Notes: generated by a model from the letters alone, not told the origin. A DNA stretch of 47,004 bases from Vicinamibacterales bacterium (GCA_023717525.1 JAMQPK010000211.1:1-47004); one strand, 5' to 3'. Counted from the first letter of the stretch, positions 7,919 through 18,449 are shown. A program made the numbers and translations.

Positions 7919-9199
7919 TTATTTCCTGAAGACCACGATGCGGTTCGTGTTGGTGCCTTTCGAGTTGTTCTTCACACCCCAGCAGTTCGCGGTTTTCGTG
8001 AAGACCTGCGAGTTGATGACGACGAGCAGAGGTTTGAGGCCTGCGGCGACGCCGCAGGGGAGGACCGCTTCTTCGAGCTTGACCTTTCCATTCCGGACTT
8101 CGCCGACCTCAAACGCCACGTGACCGCCCGGTCGCAGCACACGTGCCAGTTCCTTGAAGACGTCCGTCATCGCCGCCTGCCAGTCGGGCAGCTTGCGATG
8201 GATCGAAATCTGGACGTCGGCAGTATCGATTCCGCAAAACCATCCGCGAAGCCAGTTGTCGCCGGCGTAGTTCACCACGTCGAGAAATGGCGGCGACGTG
8301 ACCACCAGGGCCACCGAACCGGACTTCAACTGCGGCGTCGAGCGCGCAGGTCCTGTGATGAGTTTCCCGCGCTGTGACGATCGCAGCAACGTCGATCGGG
8401 TCGTACTGTCGCAATCGCTCAGGAGCGAGCGCGTCTTTGCAAGAATTAGCGCGCGCACGTCTCGTCTGGGCGGCACCTGCTTGCGCGAGGCGTTGATCTT
8501 GGCCTGCGCCTCGACCGTCGTCGCCTGGTTCGGCGGAAGAGTGTAGACAGAGAAGAAGCCGGGAGAATGGCCGGTCAGTCGATTGACGGCAACCATCCGG
8601 ATCCAGCGATCGACGCCATCCAACCACCCGCGTTGTTCTTTCGTCAGCAGATATTCCCGCAGCGCGCAAATTTCCCGCAGGGTTTCCGGATGGTAGAAGA
8701 CTTCAAGCTCCTTCGGGTACGACCCGGCAATTGAGGCAATTGAAAGGTTCAGTGAATCGAGTCGCGCCGCGATGTCCTCCACGGCCGGCGGAGAGAGCCG
8801 GGGCTCGGCCAGCACGGCGCTCAACGGATTGATGTCGCAGCCGGCGGGCGTTCGTCCTGCGAGCGCGGCTTCGATGACTGTGGTTCCGCGTCCCATGAAC
8901 GGGTCGTAGACAACGTCGCCAATCGACGTGAAGCGATCGATGAAGAAGCGGGGAAGCTGCGGCTTGAAGCACGCGCGATACGACACTTCGTGAAGGCTGT
9001 TGGCGGCGCGTTGCTTGCTCGTCCAGAACTCGTTGACAAGCGTCTCGACGACGATGGGGCGCTTGGCAAGCCCGACGCTGGTGAGCGCACGAGCAGTGGG
9101 CCGCCCATTCCATTGGAACGCGCGCAACTCCCGCAGCACCGCCGGCGAGGCGGCAGGAGCACGAAGCGGTCGGGGGAGGGACGCTGCGGCTCGGGGCAC
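7919..9199 (-). CDS. DNA methyltransferase (amino-methyltransferase type)
   Basis: 426 residues. SAM-binding motif I is DPFMGRGTT at 99-107; the catalytic motif IV is TSPPF at 301-305, the (S/T)SPP form commonest in N4-cytosine enzymes though also seen in some N6-adenine ones. Motif I before motif IV with a 190-residue insert gives an alpha-like order, the insert being the likely target-recognition part. No restriction endonuclease is adjacent, so it is an orphan or regulatory methyltransferase here. The start is GTG at 9199; the first 20 residues are low in complexity and a later start is possible. It follows the spermidine-synthase-like gene by nine bases. Confidence 0.8.
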   Translation of the reverse strand: MPRAAASLPRPLRAPAASPAVLRELRAFQWNGRPTARALTSVGLAKRPIVVETLVNEFWTSKQRAANSLHEVSYRACFKPQLPRFFIDRFTSIGDVVYDPFMGRGTTVIEAALAGRTPAGCDINPLSAVLAEPRLSPPAVEDIAARLDSLNLSIASIAGSYPKELEVFYHPETLREICALREYLLTKEQRGWLDGVDRWIRMVAVNRLTGHSPGFFSVYTLPPNQATTVEAQAKINASRKQVPPRRDVRALILAKTRSLLSDCDSTTRSTLLRSSQRGKLITGPARSTPQLKSGSVALVVTSPPFLDVVNYAGDNWLRGWFCGIDTADVQISIHRKLPDWQAAMTDVFKELARVLRPGGHVAFEVGEVRNGKVKLEEAVLPCGVAAGLKPLLVVINSQVFTKTANCWGVKNNSKGTNTNRIVVFRK

Positions 9200-9208
9200 C
9201 GAGCCTAG

Positions 9209-11524
9209 TTATCGGTACGAGCTCCGAAGAAGTACAGCGGCTGCCAGATAGACGGCCGCGCCGGCCATCAGCGTCACCGAGAAGCCCCAGTTCATGGCGA
9301 TGAAGACGGCGAGCGTCGCACCGATGACCGACAGGGCACCGTTCATGCCCCACGCCCAAGGTACGAGTTCTGAATGGTTTACTGCCATCAGACGGATGCC
9401 GGCGGGAAGCGGCATTCCCAGCAGCAGCCCGGCCGGAGCGATCAGGGCGACGGCGAGCGCGATGCGGGCCACATGACTCGCGCTGATGGCGAGGCCGATG
9501 ATCGGGGGCAGCGCCACGATGCCGAGAATGGCCACGGCAACGATCCCCAGAATGACGAATTGAACCCGTCGCAGCAGGTCCGCATCGCCGACGCGCTGGC
9601 TGATGAGGCTGCCTGCTCCCGTTCCCAGTAGCAGCGAGAAGAGCGTGACGGTCAGCGAGTACACGGGATGCCCGAGCAGCAACACAAATCGCTGGAGCAG
9701 TGCGACCTCAATCAGCATAAAACCGGCGCCGAGTAGCCCGAAGTACCCCAGCCACCTGGGCCAGTGGCTGCCGCGCAGTTCGCTACCTGACAGCGCCAGC
9801 GGTCCGACGACGAAGAGGATGACGAACGTCAGCGAGATCGCCATCAGCGTCATCAGAGCGCTCAGTCCGTTGCCGAAGAGCATGCTTCGGCCAAACGCCG
9901 TCTGGAACTGGTCGCGAATCTTTGTCGTGTGGAAAAAAAAGGGCCGGTCGTCGGTTGTCGGGGTGACGTCCTTGGCATAGCTCGCGTAGAACGCCTGGCG
10001 ATCTGGCGCGAGCACGAGTTGCGCGTACTCGTTCGTCGCTTCCTGCTGACCGGGCGCGTACAGCACGGTGAACCCAAGTCGATCCGAAACGTCGCGCAGT
10101 TGATCGATGTCTGCCGGCGTGAACGGCGTCTTCTTCAAGAGGAAGGTGGCGACGCGATCCTGCTGAACCACGGCAAGCTGGTCGCGAACCGAGCACCCGC
10201 GCGTTTCGCACGCCGCCTGCGCCAGCGACACGAGCCGTAACCCATCGAAGACCCAGCGGGTAATCGTGAGCATGCCCCGATCGCTGAGGTGATCGAGATA
10301 ATCCTCGAACGCCTCCTTTGTGTAGAGGGTGTTCTCCGTGAGCGTGTACGCGCCGGCCGCCGTCGCTGCCCACGTGTCGACGAGCGATGCCTGGATCACG
10401 TCGAAGCGCTGGCTCGACCGTCGCACGTAGCTGCGCCCGTCGTCCACCGCAACGCTCACGCGTGGGTTCGCGTAGATCGATCCCGAGAAGTCGCGAAACT
10501 CGCGCAGCATGACGTCGTTCGTGATGATCGGATTCACTTCCACGCCTTCAACCTGCGTGGCGCCGAATACCAGCGCGGTGAGCAGGTCGCGACCGCCGCC
10601 CGGTCCGATGACGAGAGCGGTGAACCCGTCAGGTGCCATGAGGTGATACGCAAGCCCGGTGAGTTCGTACTTCAGATAGTCGACCTTCGCGAGATCGCCA
10701 TCGAACTTCAAGATGGGTGTCGACGCCGCCGAGTCGATGTCCATGAAACGGGTTTCGGGCAGCGGGCCGGAGTACATGGTGCTCAAGGACCAGTCGCCGT
10801 GCGAGCGGTCGTAGACGGCGATCCGCGAGAACGAGTTCCACTTACTGAACAGCACTTTGTCGAAATCGTGCCCCTTCGTGTTGGTTACATCGAACGGCGC
10901 CGTGCCGAGCAATTGAGCGCCGCCGGGTACGCCCACGGCAAGAGCCGCGGCGATGGCCGTCTGTCCAAGCGCCTTCGGTGGCGCAAACAGCAACGCGGCA
11001 ACGCTTCCAAGCAATGCGGCCAGCAGCACGACTCCCGGCGCGCCGAACTGGTTCATCAACGGAAGGAGCAGAAGGCACCCAACGGCCGCGCCAATCAAAT
11101 CCGCGCCGTACACCACATTCACGCGCGTCGAGCGCCGGGCGATCGCCAGCGAGATGACGGCGCCGCCGGCAAAGAAGGGCAGCGCCGCAAGCGCATAGAT
11201 CGCGATCATCTTCACCAGATTCGACGGCGAATAGTTCAGCCCCACGCGAATCCTGACGAGCGCGGCCAGAGACAATACCGCGACGGCGGCGAAGAGCAGC
11301 GCATGAACGGCGAGCAGGCTCTCCGTTGTGCGGCGGCTCAGGGCTCGTCGCGCGACGTACACGTAGACGCCGCTCGCGCTCAAGCCGAACAGCGCGATGG
11401 AAATCGCGAGAAACGCGAAGTGGTAGTACATGGTGACCGAGAAAATGCGCGTGAGCGCGAGCTCGATCATCAGCAGCGCGGCCGAGACGCAGCCGACTCC
11501 AAAAAGCATGCGGAACGATGGCAT
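9209..11524 (-). CDS. Polytopic membrane protein with spermidine-synthase-like domain
   Basis: 771 residues. About six membrane segments (residues 7-180) precede a soluble SAM-binding domain whose motif I is VIGPGGGRDLL near 305-315, followed by GVEVNP. After a further soluble stretch, about eight membrane segments close the protein. This is the architecture of the large spermidine-synthase-like membrane proteins of Acidobacteria and Planctomycetes, in which the aminopropyltransferase fold may no longer make spermidine. The substrate is unknown. ATG at 11524. It is divergent from the small membrane protein at 11570 across 45 bases. Confidence 0.75.
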   Translation of the reverse strand: MPSFRMLFGVGCVSAALLMIELALTRIFSVTMYYHFAFLAISIALFGLSASGVYVYVARRALSRRTTESLLAVHALLFAAVAVLSLAALVRIRVGLNYSPSNLVKMIAIYALAALPFFAGGAVISLAIARRSTRVNVVYGADLIGAAVGCLLLLPLMNQFGAPGVVLLAALLGSVAALLFAPPKALGQTAIAAALAVGVPGGAQLLGTAPFDVTNTKGHDFDKVLFSKWNSFSRIAVYDRSHGDWSLSTMYSGPLPETRFMDIDSAASTPILKFDGDLAKVDYLKYELTGLAYHLMAPDGFTALVIGPGGGRDLLTALVFGATQVEGVEVNPIITNDVMLREFRDFSGSIYANPRVSVAVDDGRSYVRRSSQRFDVIQASLVDTWAATAAGAYTLTENTLYTKEAFEDYLDHLSDRGMLTITRWVFDGLRLVSLAQAACETRGCSVRDQLAVVQQDRVATFLLKKTPFTPADIDQLRDVSDRLGFTVLYAPGQQEATNEYAQLVLAPDRQAFYASYAKDVTPTTDDRPFFFHTTKIRDQFQTAFGRSMLFGNGLSALMTLMAISLTFVILFVVGPLALSGSELRGSHWPRWLGYFGLLGAGFMLIEVALLQRFVLLLGHPVYSLTVTLFSLLLGTGAGSLISQRVGDADLLRRVQFVILGIVAVAILGIVALPPIIGLAISASHVARIALAVALIAPAGLLLGMPLPAGIRLMAVNHSELVPWAWGMNGALSVIGATLAVFIAMNWGFSVTLMAGAAVYLAAAVLLRSSYR

Positions 11525-11569
11525 TGGCGTCGGAGTTTAACATCAGACACTTGGGGTAAACTGACGGCA

Positions 11570-11929
11570 GTGCCGAATCACTTTCTGCTGTGCGCGGCCG
11601 CACTCGCAGTCCCTGGCGCGGGTCATTTGTGGCTTGGCCGGCGCAAGGGGTTAGTGTTTCTCGTGGTCCTTCCGGCAATGTTTGGATTCGGGCTGTTGCT
11701 GCAGGGCCGGATCTTCCCGATCATCCTTTCGGATCCACTGGTTGGACTGGCGGCGCTCGCTGACATGGGCATCGGCCTGCCGTACCTCGTGGCGCGCGTG
11801 CTTGGCTACGGCGCAGGCAACGTCATCGCGGTGACCTACGAGTACGGGAACACCTTCCTGATCGTGGCGGGGCTCCTGAACACGCTTGTCGTGATCGATG
11901 TGTTCGACATTGCGATGGGACGGAAATAG
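11570..11929 (+). CDS. Small polytopic membrane protein (DUF6677-like)
   Basis: 119 residues with about four hydrophobic segments. The N-terminal LAVPGAGHLWLGRRKGLVFL resembles the TM2-type motif (PGxGHxYLGxxxxG). It matches my memory of the DUF6677 family of Acidobacteria, which is not a database result. The GTG at 11570 is the only start that keeps the whole first hydrophobic segment. It is directly followed, with zero spacing, by another small membrane protein gene. Confidence 0.6.
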   Translation: MPNHFLLCAAALAVPGAGHLWLGRRKGLVFLVVLPAMFGFGLLLQGRIFPIILSDPLVGLAALADMGIGLPYLVARVLGYGAGNVIAVTYEYGNTFLIVAGLLNTLVVIDVFDIAMGRK

Positions 11930-12103
11930 TTGCAGAGCCATCTGCTGTTGCTCGTCATCTTCGCGCTGTGCGTGTCCACGGTGTTCGCCGCGTTGATGCG
12001 AGACGACGTGCGCGACCAGGTGAATCTCGGACTGCGCATGTTTGGCGGTTTGCTCGCGACCGCGCTGGTTCTCGGGTGGTTGATGTACCCGTTTCCTATT
12101 TAG
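11930..12103 (+). CDS. 57-residue two-helix membrane protein
   Basis: A short frame starting with TTG immediately after the TAG of the previous gene. It encodes two hydrophobic helices (LLLLVIFALCVSTVFAALM and FGGLLATALVLGWLMY) separated by a charged turn RDDVRDQ. The clear alternation of membrane helix, charged loop and membrane helix, and the exact abutment to its neighbour, support a real gene. I recognise no family. A heptamer repeat array begins at its stop codon. Confidence 0.55.
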   Translation: MQSHLLLLVIFALCVSTVFAALMRDDVRDQVNLGLRMFGGLLATALVLGWLMYPFPI

Positions 12104-12158
12104 TTCACCGTTTACTGTTTTTGCCCCTCACCCCTTCCCCCTCGCCCCTGAAACGTCC
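12103..12158 (+). repeat. Heptamer array J (GTTTACT-like, then CCCCTNN)
   Basis: Starting at the last base of the upstream TAG, three units of type GTTNANN are followed in the same 7-base phase by four units of type CCCCTNN (12124-12151) and one degenerate unit. It fills the gap to the VanZ start at 12163. No Shine-Dalgarno is recognisable in the gap. Confidence 0.7.
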
Positions 12159-12162
12159 GTCC

Positions 12163-12537
12163 ATGCTGTGGGTCCCGGTCTGGGCTTACATGTTCTTCCT
12201 CTTCGTGGCGCAGATGTGGCCTAACGTGCCTGCGCCGCCGGGAGGACTGACCGACAAGCACGAACACTTCCTCTCATATGCCGTTCTTGGCGCGCTCACG
12301 CTGCGAGCGCTGGCGAAGAAGAGGTGGCAAGGCGTAACCGCCGTGACGGCGTTTGGCGCTGTCGCCTATTCATCTCTGTACGGTGTCTTCGTTGAATTCT
12401 GTCAACGATTCGTGCCGAGCCGATCGTACGAAGTGCTCGACATGATCGCCGATGCAATCGGTGCCGCTCTCGCGGTCGGGCTCGCGTGGGCGTGGAGTAT
12501 AATGAAGACCCGTTCTGAAACATCCGATGTCCTTTGA
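12163..12537 (+). CDS. VanZ-like membrane protein
   Basis: 124 residues with about four membrane segments. The family landmarks are an Asp-Lys-His stretch after the first segment (LTDKHEHFLSYAVLG) and FVEFCQRFVPSRSYEVLDMIADAIGA, typical of VanZ-like proteins. The molecular role is unknown; the name comes from a teicoplanin-resistance gene, but most members have no link to resistance. ATG at 12163 follows the heptamer array directly. The end overlaps the crotonase start by 11 bases. Confidence 0.8.
   Translation: MLWVPVWAYMFFLFVAQMWPNVPAPPGGLTDKHEHFLSYAVLGALTLRALAKKRWQGVTAVTAFGAVAYSSLYGVFVEFCQRFVPSRSYEVLDMIADAIGAALAVGLAWAWSIMKTRSETSDVL
12498..12503 (+). promoter_or_regulatory. Perfect -10 hexamer upstream of the crotonase gene
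   Basis: TATAAT lies inside the 3' end of the VanZ-like gene, 24 bases before the crotonase ATG. No good -35 element is visible at 16-18 bases. Exact TATAAT also occurs just before clpC, the tonB-like gene and yceD, which supports a promoter role in this GC-rich sequence. Confidence 0.4.
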
Positions 12538-13309
12538 CAACCTGCACGTCGAACGCGAAGCCAGCGTTGCCATCCTCACGATTCAACGCCCTCAGCGGCT
12601 GAATGCCCTCGATGCGCGGACGCTCGAGGAGCTCCGGCAGGCCTTTCTCGATATTCAACAAGATCCGTCCGTGCGGTGCGTCATCGTGACCGGGTCGGGC
12701 GATAAGGCGTTCGTGGCCGGAGCCGACATCAACGAGCTCGCCGCCGATATCCCAGACGCGGCAAAACAACGGGCGCTGGCGGGGCAGCACGTTTTCGCTC
12801 TGATCGAGCGGCTGGGCAAACCGGTGATCGCCGCCGTGAACGGCTTGGCGCTTGGTGGTGGGTGCGAGCTCGCCATGGCGTGCACGCTCCGCCTGGCGTC
12901 GGACTCGGCCCGGTTCGGCCAGCCCGAGATCAATCTCGGTTTGATTCCGGGATTCGCGGGCACTCAACGCCTCTCCAGGCTCGTGGGCAAAACTAAAGCG
13001 ATGGAAATGATATTGACCGGGGCTCCCATCTCCGCCCACCAGGCGCTGGCGATCGGCCTCGTAAACCGCGTGGTCTCCGCCGCCGAGCTGATGAGTGAGG
13101 CGCGCGCTCTGGCCGTCGAGCTCTCCGGGAAGCCACCCATCGCGCTGCGGTACGCGATGGAGGCGATTCATCAGGGGCTCGAGGTGCCGTTCGCCGAAGG
13201 CTGCCAGCTGGAGGCCGCCCTCTTCGGCATGGTCACGACGACCGACGACATGCGCGAAGGCACACAGGCGTTTCTCGCGAAGCGCAAGCCTGAATTCAAG
13301 GGACGTTGA
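12527..13309 (+). CDS. Enoyl-CoA hydratase/isomerase family protein
   Basis: 260 residues of the crotonase fold. The oxyanion-hole segment is KAFVAGADINEL, and the second CoA-binding loop is GLALGGGCELAMAC with Glu114. Glu134 follows in PEINLGLIPGFAGTQRL. These two Glu match the two catalytic acids of classical enoyl-CoA hydratases, so hydration of trans-2-enoyl-CoA is likely. The chain-length preference cannot be read. The start overlaps the VanZ-like gene by 11 bases; the stop abuts ribH. The link with ribH and nusB looks like chance operon packing, not a shared pathway. Confidence 0.9.
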   Translation: MSFDNLHVEREASVAILTIQRPQRLNALDARTLEELRQAFLDIQQDPSVRCVIVTGSGDKAFVAGADINELAADIPDAAKQRALAGQHVFALIERLGKPVIAAVNGLALGGGCELAMACTLRLASDSARFGQPEINLGLIPGFAGTQRLSRLVGKTKAMEMILTGAPISAHQALAIGLVNRVVSAAELMSEARALAVELSGKPPIALRYAMEAIHQGLEVPFAEGCQLEAALFGMVTTTDDMREGTQAFLAKRKPEFKGR

Positions 13310-13801
13310 ATGATTCATCTTGAAGGTATGACAAACGGAAGGGGACTGCGCATCGCGATCGTCGTGGCGAAGTTCAACGACTTCGTGACCGAGCGTTTGC
13401 AGGCGGGCGCCATCGAAGGGCTGAAGTCGGCCGGCGTCGACGATGGCGACATCTGCGTCATCAAGGTTCCTGGCGCTTTCGAGATTCCCTTTGCGGCTAA
13501 AGAGGCCGCGCACCGCGGAGGGTTCGCCGCGGTTGTGTGTCTCGGCTGTCTGATTCGCGGCGCGACGGCGCATTTCGAATACATCGCCTCGGCCGTGTCG
13601 CACGGCATCGTCGACGCAGCCGCCGCGACGGGTGTGCCGATGACGTTTGGCGTGCTGACGACGAACTCGGTTGAAGAGGCGCTCGAGCGTGCGGGAGCGG
13701 GTCCGGCCAACAAGGGCTGGGAAGCCGCCATCGCGGCGGTGGAGATGGCGACGCTGCAGAAAGCGCTGCACGATCGAAAGCCGGACGGCGTCCGCGTATG
13801 A
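13310..13801 (+). CDS. ribH: 6,7-dimethyl-8-ribityllumazine synthase
   Basis: 163 residues, normal for the family. It condenses 5-amino-6-ribitylamino-uracil with dihydroxybutanone phosphate, the penultimate step of riboflavin synthesis, in the cytoplasm. The phosphate and substrate loops are seen as VAKFND and PGAFEIPFAAK; the catalytic His88 lies in IRGATAHFEYIA; the C-terminal NKGWEAAIAAVEM helix is typical. Other rib genes are not in the window. ATG at 13310 starts right after the crotonase stop; its end overlaps nusB by four bases (ATGA). Confidence 0.95.
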   Translation: MIHLEGMTNGRGLRIAIVVAKFNDFVTERLQAGAIEGLKSAGVDDGDICVIKVPGAFEIPFAAKEAAHRGGFAAVVCLGCLIRGATAHFEYIASAVSHGIVDAAAATGVPMTFGVLTTNSVEEALERAGAGPANKGWEAAIAAVEMATLQKALHDRKPDGVRV

Positions 13802-14223
13802 CGCGCACCCGGCATCGGGCCCGTGAAGCCGCCGTTCAGATGTTGTACCAGAGGGAAATCAGCCAGTCGGATATCGAAGATGTCATTCGTGGTTTCTGGG
13901 CCGCGAACCTTCCGGGACTCGAAGGAGCGACCGACGCCACGAAAGCGTTCGCTGACGGTCTCGCCAGAGGGACGGTCGCAAATCTGGACAAGATCGATGC
14001 GCTCATCACGGAGACGGCCGAACATTGGCGGCTTTCCCGCATGGCCGCCCTCGATCGGCTGATTCTTCGGCTGGCGATAGGCGAGTTCCTGCACGGCGAA
14101 ACCCCGCGGAACGTCGTCATCAACGAAGCCTTGGAGCTCGCGAAGACATTCAGCGGAGATGAGTCGGCGAAGTTCGTCAACGGCATTCTCGATGCGGTCA
14201 AGAAGAAGCTCGCGATGGATTGA
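13798..14223 (+). CDS. nusB: Transcription antitermination factor NusB
   Basis: 141 residues. NusB binds boxA RNA with NusE (S10) in rRNA antitermination. The all-helical family signature is clear: RHRAREAAVQMLYQ at the N-terminus, DRLILRLAIGEF in the middle, and NVVINEALELAKTFSGDESAKFVNGILD near the end. The ribH-nusB pair with an ATGA overlap is a classic arrangement and implies translational coupling. Confidence 0.95.
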   Translation: MTRTRHRAREAAVQMLYQREISQSDIEDVIRGFWAANLPGLEGATDATKAFADGLARGTVANLDKIDALITETAEHWRLSRMAALDRLILRLAIGEFLHGETPRNVVINEALELAKTFSGDESAKFVNGILDAVKKKLAMD

Positions 14224-14962
14224 GGTGTTAGGGGCCACGATCGCCGTCTCGTGCGGCGGTGCCTCACCGAGCGCCCCGGGTGTCCAATCGCAGCCCACCA
14301 CGCCTGCCAGCTTCGCCGTTTTCGTGTTTTCCAGGACTGAAGGATTCCGTCATGATTCGATCGCTGCTGGCATCACTGCCATTCAGCAGCAGGGGCGGCA
14401 GCTCGGCTTCACTGTCGACGCGGGCGAGGACGCCGCGTCCTTCAGCGACGGAAATCTGGCCAGGTACCGCGTTGTCGTTTTCCTGTCGACGACGGGCGAC
14501 GTTCTGAATGGGGCTCAGCAGGTTGCGTTCGAAGGGTTCATTCGGCAGGGCGGCGGATTCGTCGGCATCCACTCGGCCGCCGATACCGAGTACGACTGGC
14601 CGTTCTACGGAGGATTGCTCGGCGCCTACTTTGCGGGTCATCCAGACATCCAGGCAGGCACCATTCGCCTCGAAACACCGTCTCATCCGTCAATGTCGGG
14701 ATTACCGGCAACGTGGATTCGGCGCGATGAGTGGTACAACTTTCAGAGGAATCCCCGCGGAAGCCTGGACGTTCTCGCAACCCTCGACGAGCGCACCTAC
14801 ACCGGCGGCACGATGGCGCCCGACCATCCCATCATCTGGTCGCATACCTACGAAGGTGGCCGCTCGTGGTACACGGCTGGCGGTCATACGACTGAGAGTT
14901 TTTCTGAGCCGCTGTTTGTGGCCCATATCGGGAGTGCAATCGTCTGGGCAGCGGGACGATAG
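14192..14962 (+). CDS. ThuA-like domain protein, probable lipoprotein
   Basis: About 256 residues. The body is a ThuA-like glutamine-amidotransferase-fold domain: FVFSRTEGFRHDSI, then VVFLSTTGDVLN, GGGFVGIHSAADTEYDWPFYGGL, DHPIIWSHTYEGGRSWYTAGGHT. Such domains often occur in sugar-degrading or planctomycete-type secreted proteins; no enzymatic reaction is established. The N-terminus with RSRRSSR, a hydrophobic stretch and AVSCGG resembles a lipobox, suggesting membrane anchoring. I favour ATG 14192, which gives a basic n-region but overlaps nusB by 32 bases. GTG at 14225 avoids the overlap but leaves a poor signal peptide. Translation of this gene may depend on nusB. Confidence 0.7.
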   Translation: MRSRRSSRWIEVLGATIAVSCGGASPSAPGVQSQPTTPASFAVFVFSRTEGFRHDSIAAGITAIQQQGRQLGFTVDAGEDAASFSDGNLARYRVVVFLSTTGDVLNGAQQVAFEGFIRQGGGFVGIHSAADTEYDWPFYGGLLGAYFAGHPDIQAGTIRLETPSHPSMSGLPATWIRRDEWYNFQRNPRGSLDVLATLDERTYTGGTMAPDHPIIWSHTYEGGRSWYTAGGHTTESFSEPLFVAHIGSAIVWAAGR

Positions 14963-14994
14963 GTCCTTGGTCCTTCGTCCTTTGTCCTTGGTCC
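14963..14994 (+). repeat. Heptamer array A (GTCCTTN)
   Basis: Four units GTCCTTN follow the TAG stop of the ThuA-like gene without a gap, and a partial fifth ends near 14994. Only the direct-oriented arm is present. The lysS start lies 22 bases further on. If the unit is framed as TTGGTCC, the stop codon forms the start of the first degenerate unit (TAGGTCC). Confidence 0.8.
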
Positions 14995-15015
14995 GGTGAA
15001 GTATGATTCTTTCGA

Positions 15016-16511
<1,496 letters not shown>

Positions 16512-16515
<4 letters not shown>

Positions 16516-17720
16516 GCATCCCCTTCGAACTCCACATCGCGCTCCGATACCTGATGGCCAGGCGCTATTCCGTGGTCTCGATCCTGGGGGTGGCCGTCGG
16601 CGTGATGGCGCTTGTCATTGCGCTGGCGCTGATGACCGGGCTCCAGACCGAGTTGCGCGATCGCATTCTCGGGGCCACGGCGCACGTATTCGTCTGGAAG
16701 CAAAGCGGGCTTGCCAACTACGAAGCGGAAGTTGCCGAGATTAGAAAGATCCCCCATGTAAAGGGCGCGGCGCCCGCTATCCTCGGAAAGGCGATGGTTT
16801 CGAGCCCGAGCGGTACGACGTTTATCAGCCTGAAGGGGATCGATCCGGTTCTCGAGGCGGACGTCAGTGAGCTCGAGAAGGGCGTGACGTCCGGGAAGCT
16901 CGCCGACCTGAACACAGCGAGCGACGAGGCCCTGGACGGTATTTTTCTCGGCAAAGACCTCGCTCAGACCCTGGCTGTCAGCGTCGGCGATCGCGTAGAG
17001 GTCACCACGCCACACGGGACACTCGGGCCCGGAGGGATGATGTTCAGGCCGCGCCCGCTACGCGTGGCCGGCATCTATTTCATGAACCTCTACGAGTACG
17101 ATGCGACCTTCGGGTTCGTGTCGTTGCCCGTCGCCGAGCGACTGACCAACCGCAGCGAGCCAGAGCTGATTGAGCTGACGGTCGACGATATCGATCTGGC
17201 GCCTCAAGTAGCGTCGGCCATCACCGCAACGCTCGGCCCCCAGTACATCACACAGGACTGGACGACCATGAACCGGTCGTTGTTCGAAGCCCTCTGGCTC
17301 GAGAAGATGGCGATTTCCATCACCATCTCACTCATCGTCATCGTCGCAGCGCTCAACATCGTCGGCTCGCTCGTCTTGCTCGTCATGGAAAAGCGCTCCG
17401 ACATCGCGATACTGAAGACGATGGGTGCGTCGTCGATGGCGGTGATGTACGTGTTCATGCTCCAGGGGCTGATCATCGGAGTAACGGGCACGGTTGTCGG
17501 CGCGGCGACGGGAATGACACTTTCCTGGGTGCTGGATCACTACCGCCTGATTCGCGTGTCTGGCGACGTGTATCAGATCTCCTATCTACCCTTCACCCTG
17601 CTTCCGTTCGACTTCGTCATCGTTGTCCTGGTAGCCGTGCTCATTTGTTTCATCGCGACGATCTATCCATCGCGGCAGGCGGCGCGATTGAAGCCGGTGG
17701 AGGCTCTCCGATACGGATAG
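16512..17720 (+). CDS. Lipoprotein-releasing ABC permease, LolC/LolE type
   Basis: 402 residues. One membrane helix near 20-45 (VVSILGVAVGVMALVIALALM), a large periplasmic domain to about 255, then three helices in an FtsX-type permease core (ISLIVIVAALNIVGSLVLLV). The N-terminal FELHIALRYLMARRYSVVSIL is the LolC/LolE signature. With LolD it would extract outer-membrane lipoproteins from the inner membrane. Only one permease gene is present, so a homodimeric LolF-like arrangement or a second gene elsewhere is possible. It starts with TTG overlapping the lysS stop (TTGA). Its partner ATPase lies 0.8 kb downstream, across a small gene and two repeat arrays. Confidence 0.9.
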
Positions 17721-17820
17721 GTCCCTGGTCCTTGGTCCTTGGTTCTTGGTTCTTGGTCCATTGATAGATCGACAAATTGCCAATTGGACCAAGGACGAAG
17801 GACCAGGGACCAAGGACCTG
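17721..17820 (+). repeat. Heptamer array B (GTCCTTG arms, inverted)
   Basis: Six units of type GTCCTTG (17721-17762) begin directly after TAG. A 23-base spacer follows, then five units of the reverse-complement type GGACCAA (17786-17820). The two arms can pair along about 35 bases. The next gene begins 140 bases further on. Confidence 0.85.
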
Positions 17821-17960
17821 AAACCCGTCCCCGATGAATGCCATCACTGACTCGCAAAGAGGACAGTGGCCGGGACAAGATCCTGATTTCCCAACAATAT
17901 CCGCTGGCATTCTCCTTGAACCACGTGTCCCCAGGAAACGCACTACACAGGGGGATCATC

Positions 17961-18449
17961 ATGAAAACACTCCTTGGAGCAATCGCCGGCGCGTTGACAC
18001 TCGGTGCTGTGCTCGTGGCGTACGATCTCGGCGAGCGTCACATGTTCAGTCAGGACATGTTGCCGACGACGCAGATGGTGATCGGGCCTGACGGCGTGGC
18101 GAGGCCATACCTCGTCCAGACGGGCATGACCCAACCATATGGCTGGTCGCCCTACGCGGCGACGGTGGCGCCAGGGGCAGTCGCACCCTACGCCGTGAGC
18201 AGCGCACAGCCGCAGTATGCGAGTGAACGGGCTGTGTACTCGCAACCGACGGTGCGGCGCGCTCCTTCGTATACGTCGGAACGCGCAGAGCCGAAGCGTT
18301 CGTGGCAGAAGAGCGCGCTGTTGATCGGCGGTTCGGCCGGCGCGGGCGCTGGGGTCGGTGCTCTCATCGGTGGAAAGAAGGGTGCGGGAATCGGTGCCCT
18401 CATCGGTGGGGGATCGGCGGCCATCTACGACCAGGTGAAACGGCACTAA
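17961..18449 (+). CDS. Glycine-zipper protein with N-terminal membrane segment
   Basis: 162 residues. An N-terminal hydrophobic segment (TLLGAIAGALTLGAVLVAYDL) acts as signal or anchor. A low-complexity Tyr/Ala/Gln/Pro-rich middle follows, then a C-terminal glycine zipper built on GAGAGVGALIGG and GAGIGALIGG. The zipper resembles YMGG-type outer-membrane or lipoprotein proteins, so an envelope location is likely; the function is unknown. The ATG at 17961 has GGGGGA seven bases upstream. It separates the Lol permease from its ATPase. Confidence 0.75.
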   Translation: MKTLLGAIAGALTLGAVLVAYDLGERHMFSQDMLPTTQMVIGPDGVARPYLVQTGMTQPYGWSPYAATVAPGAVAPYAVSSAQPQYASERAVYSQPTVRRAPSYTSERAEPKRSWQKSALLIGGSAGAGAGVGALIGGKKGAGIGALIGGGSAAIYDQVKRH

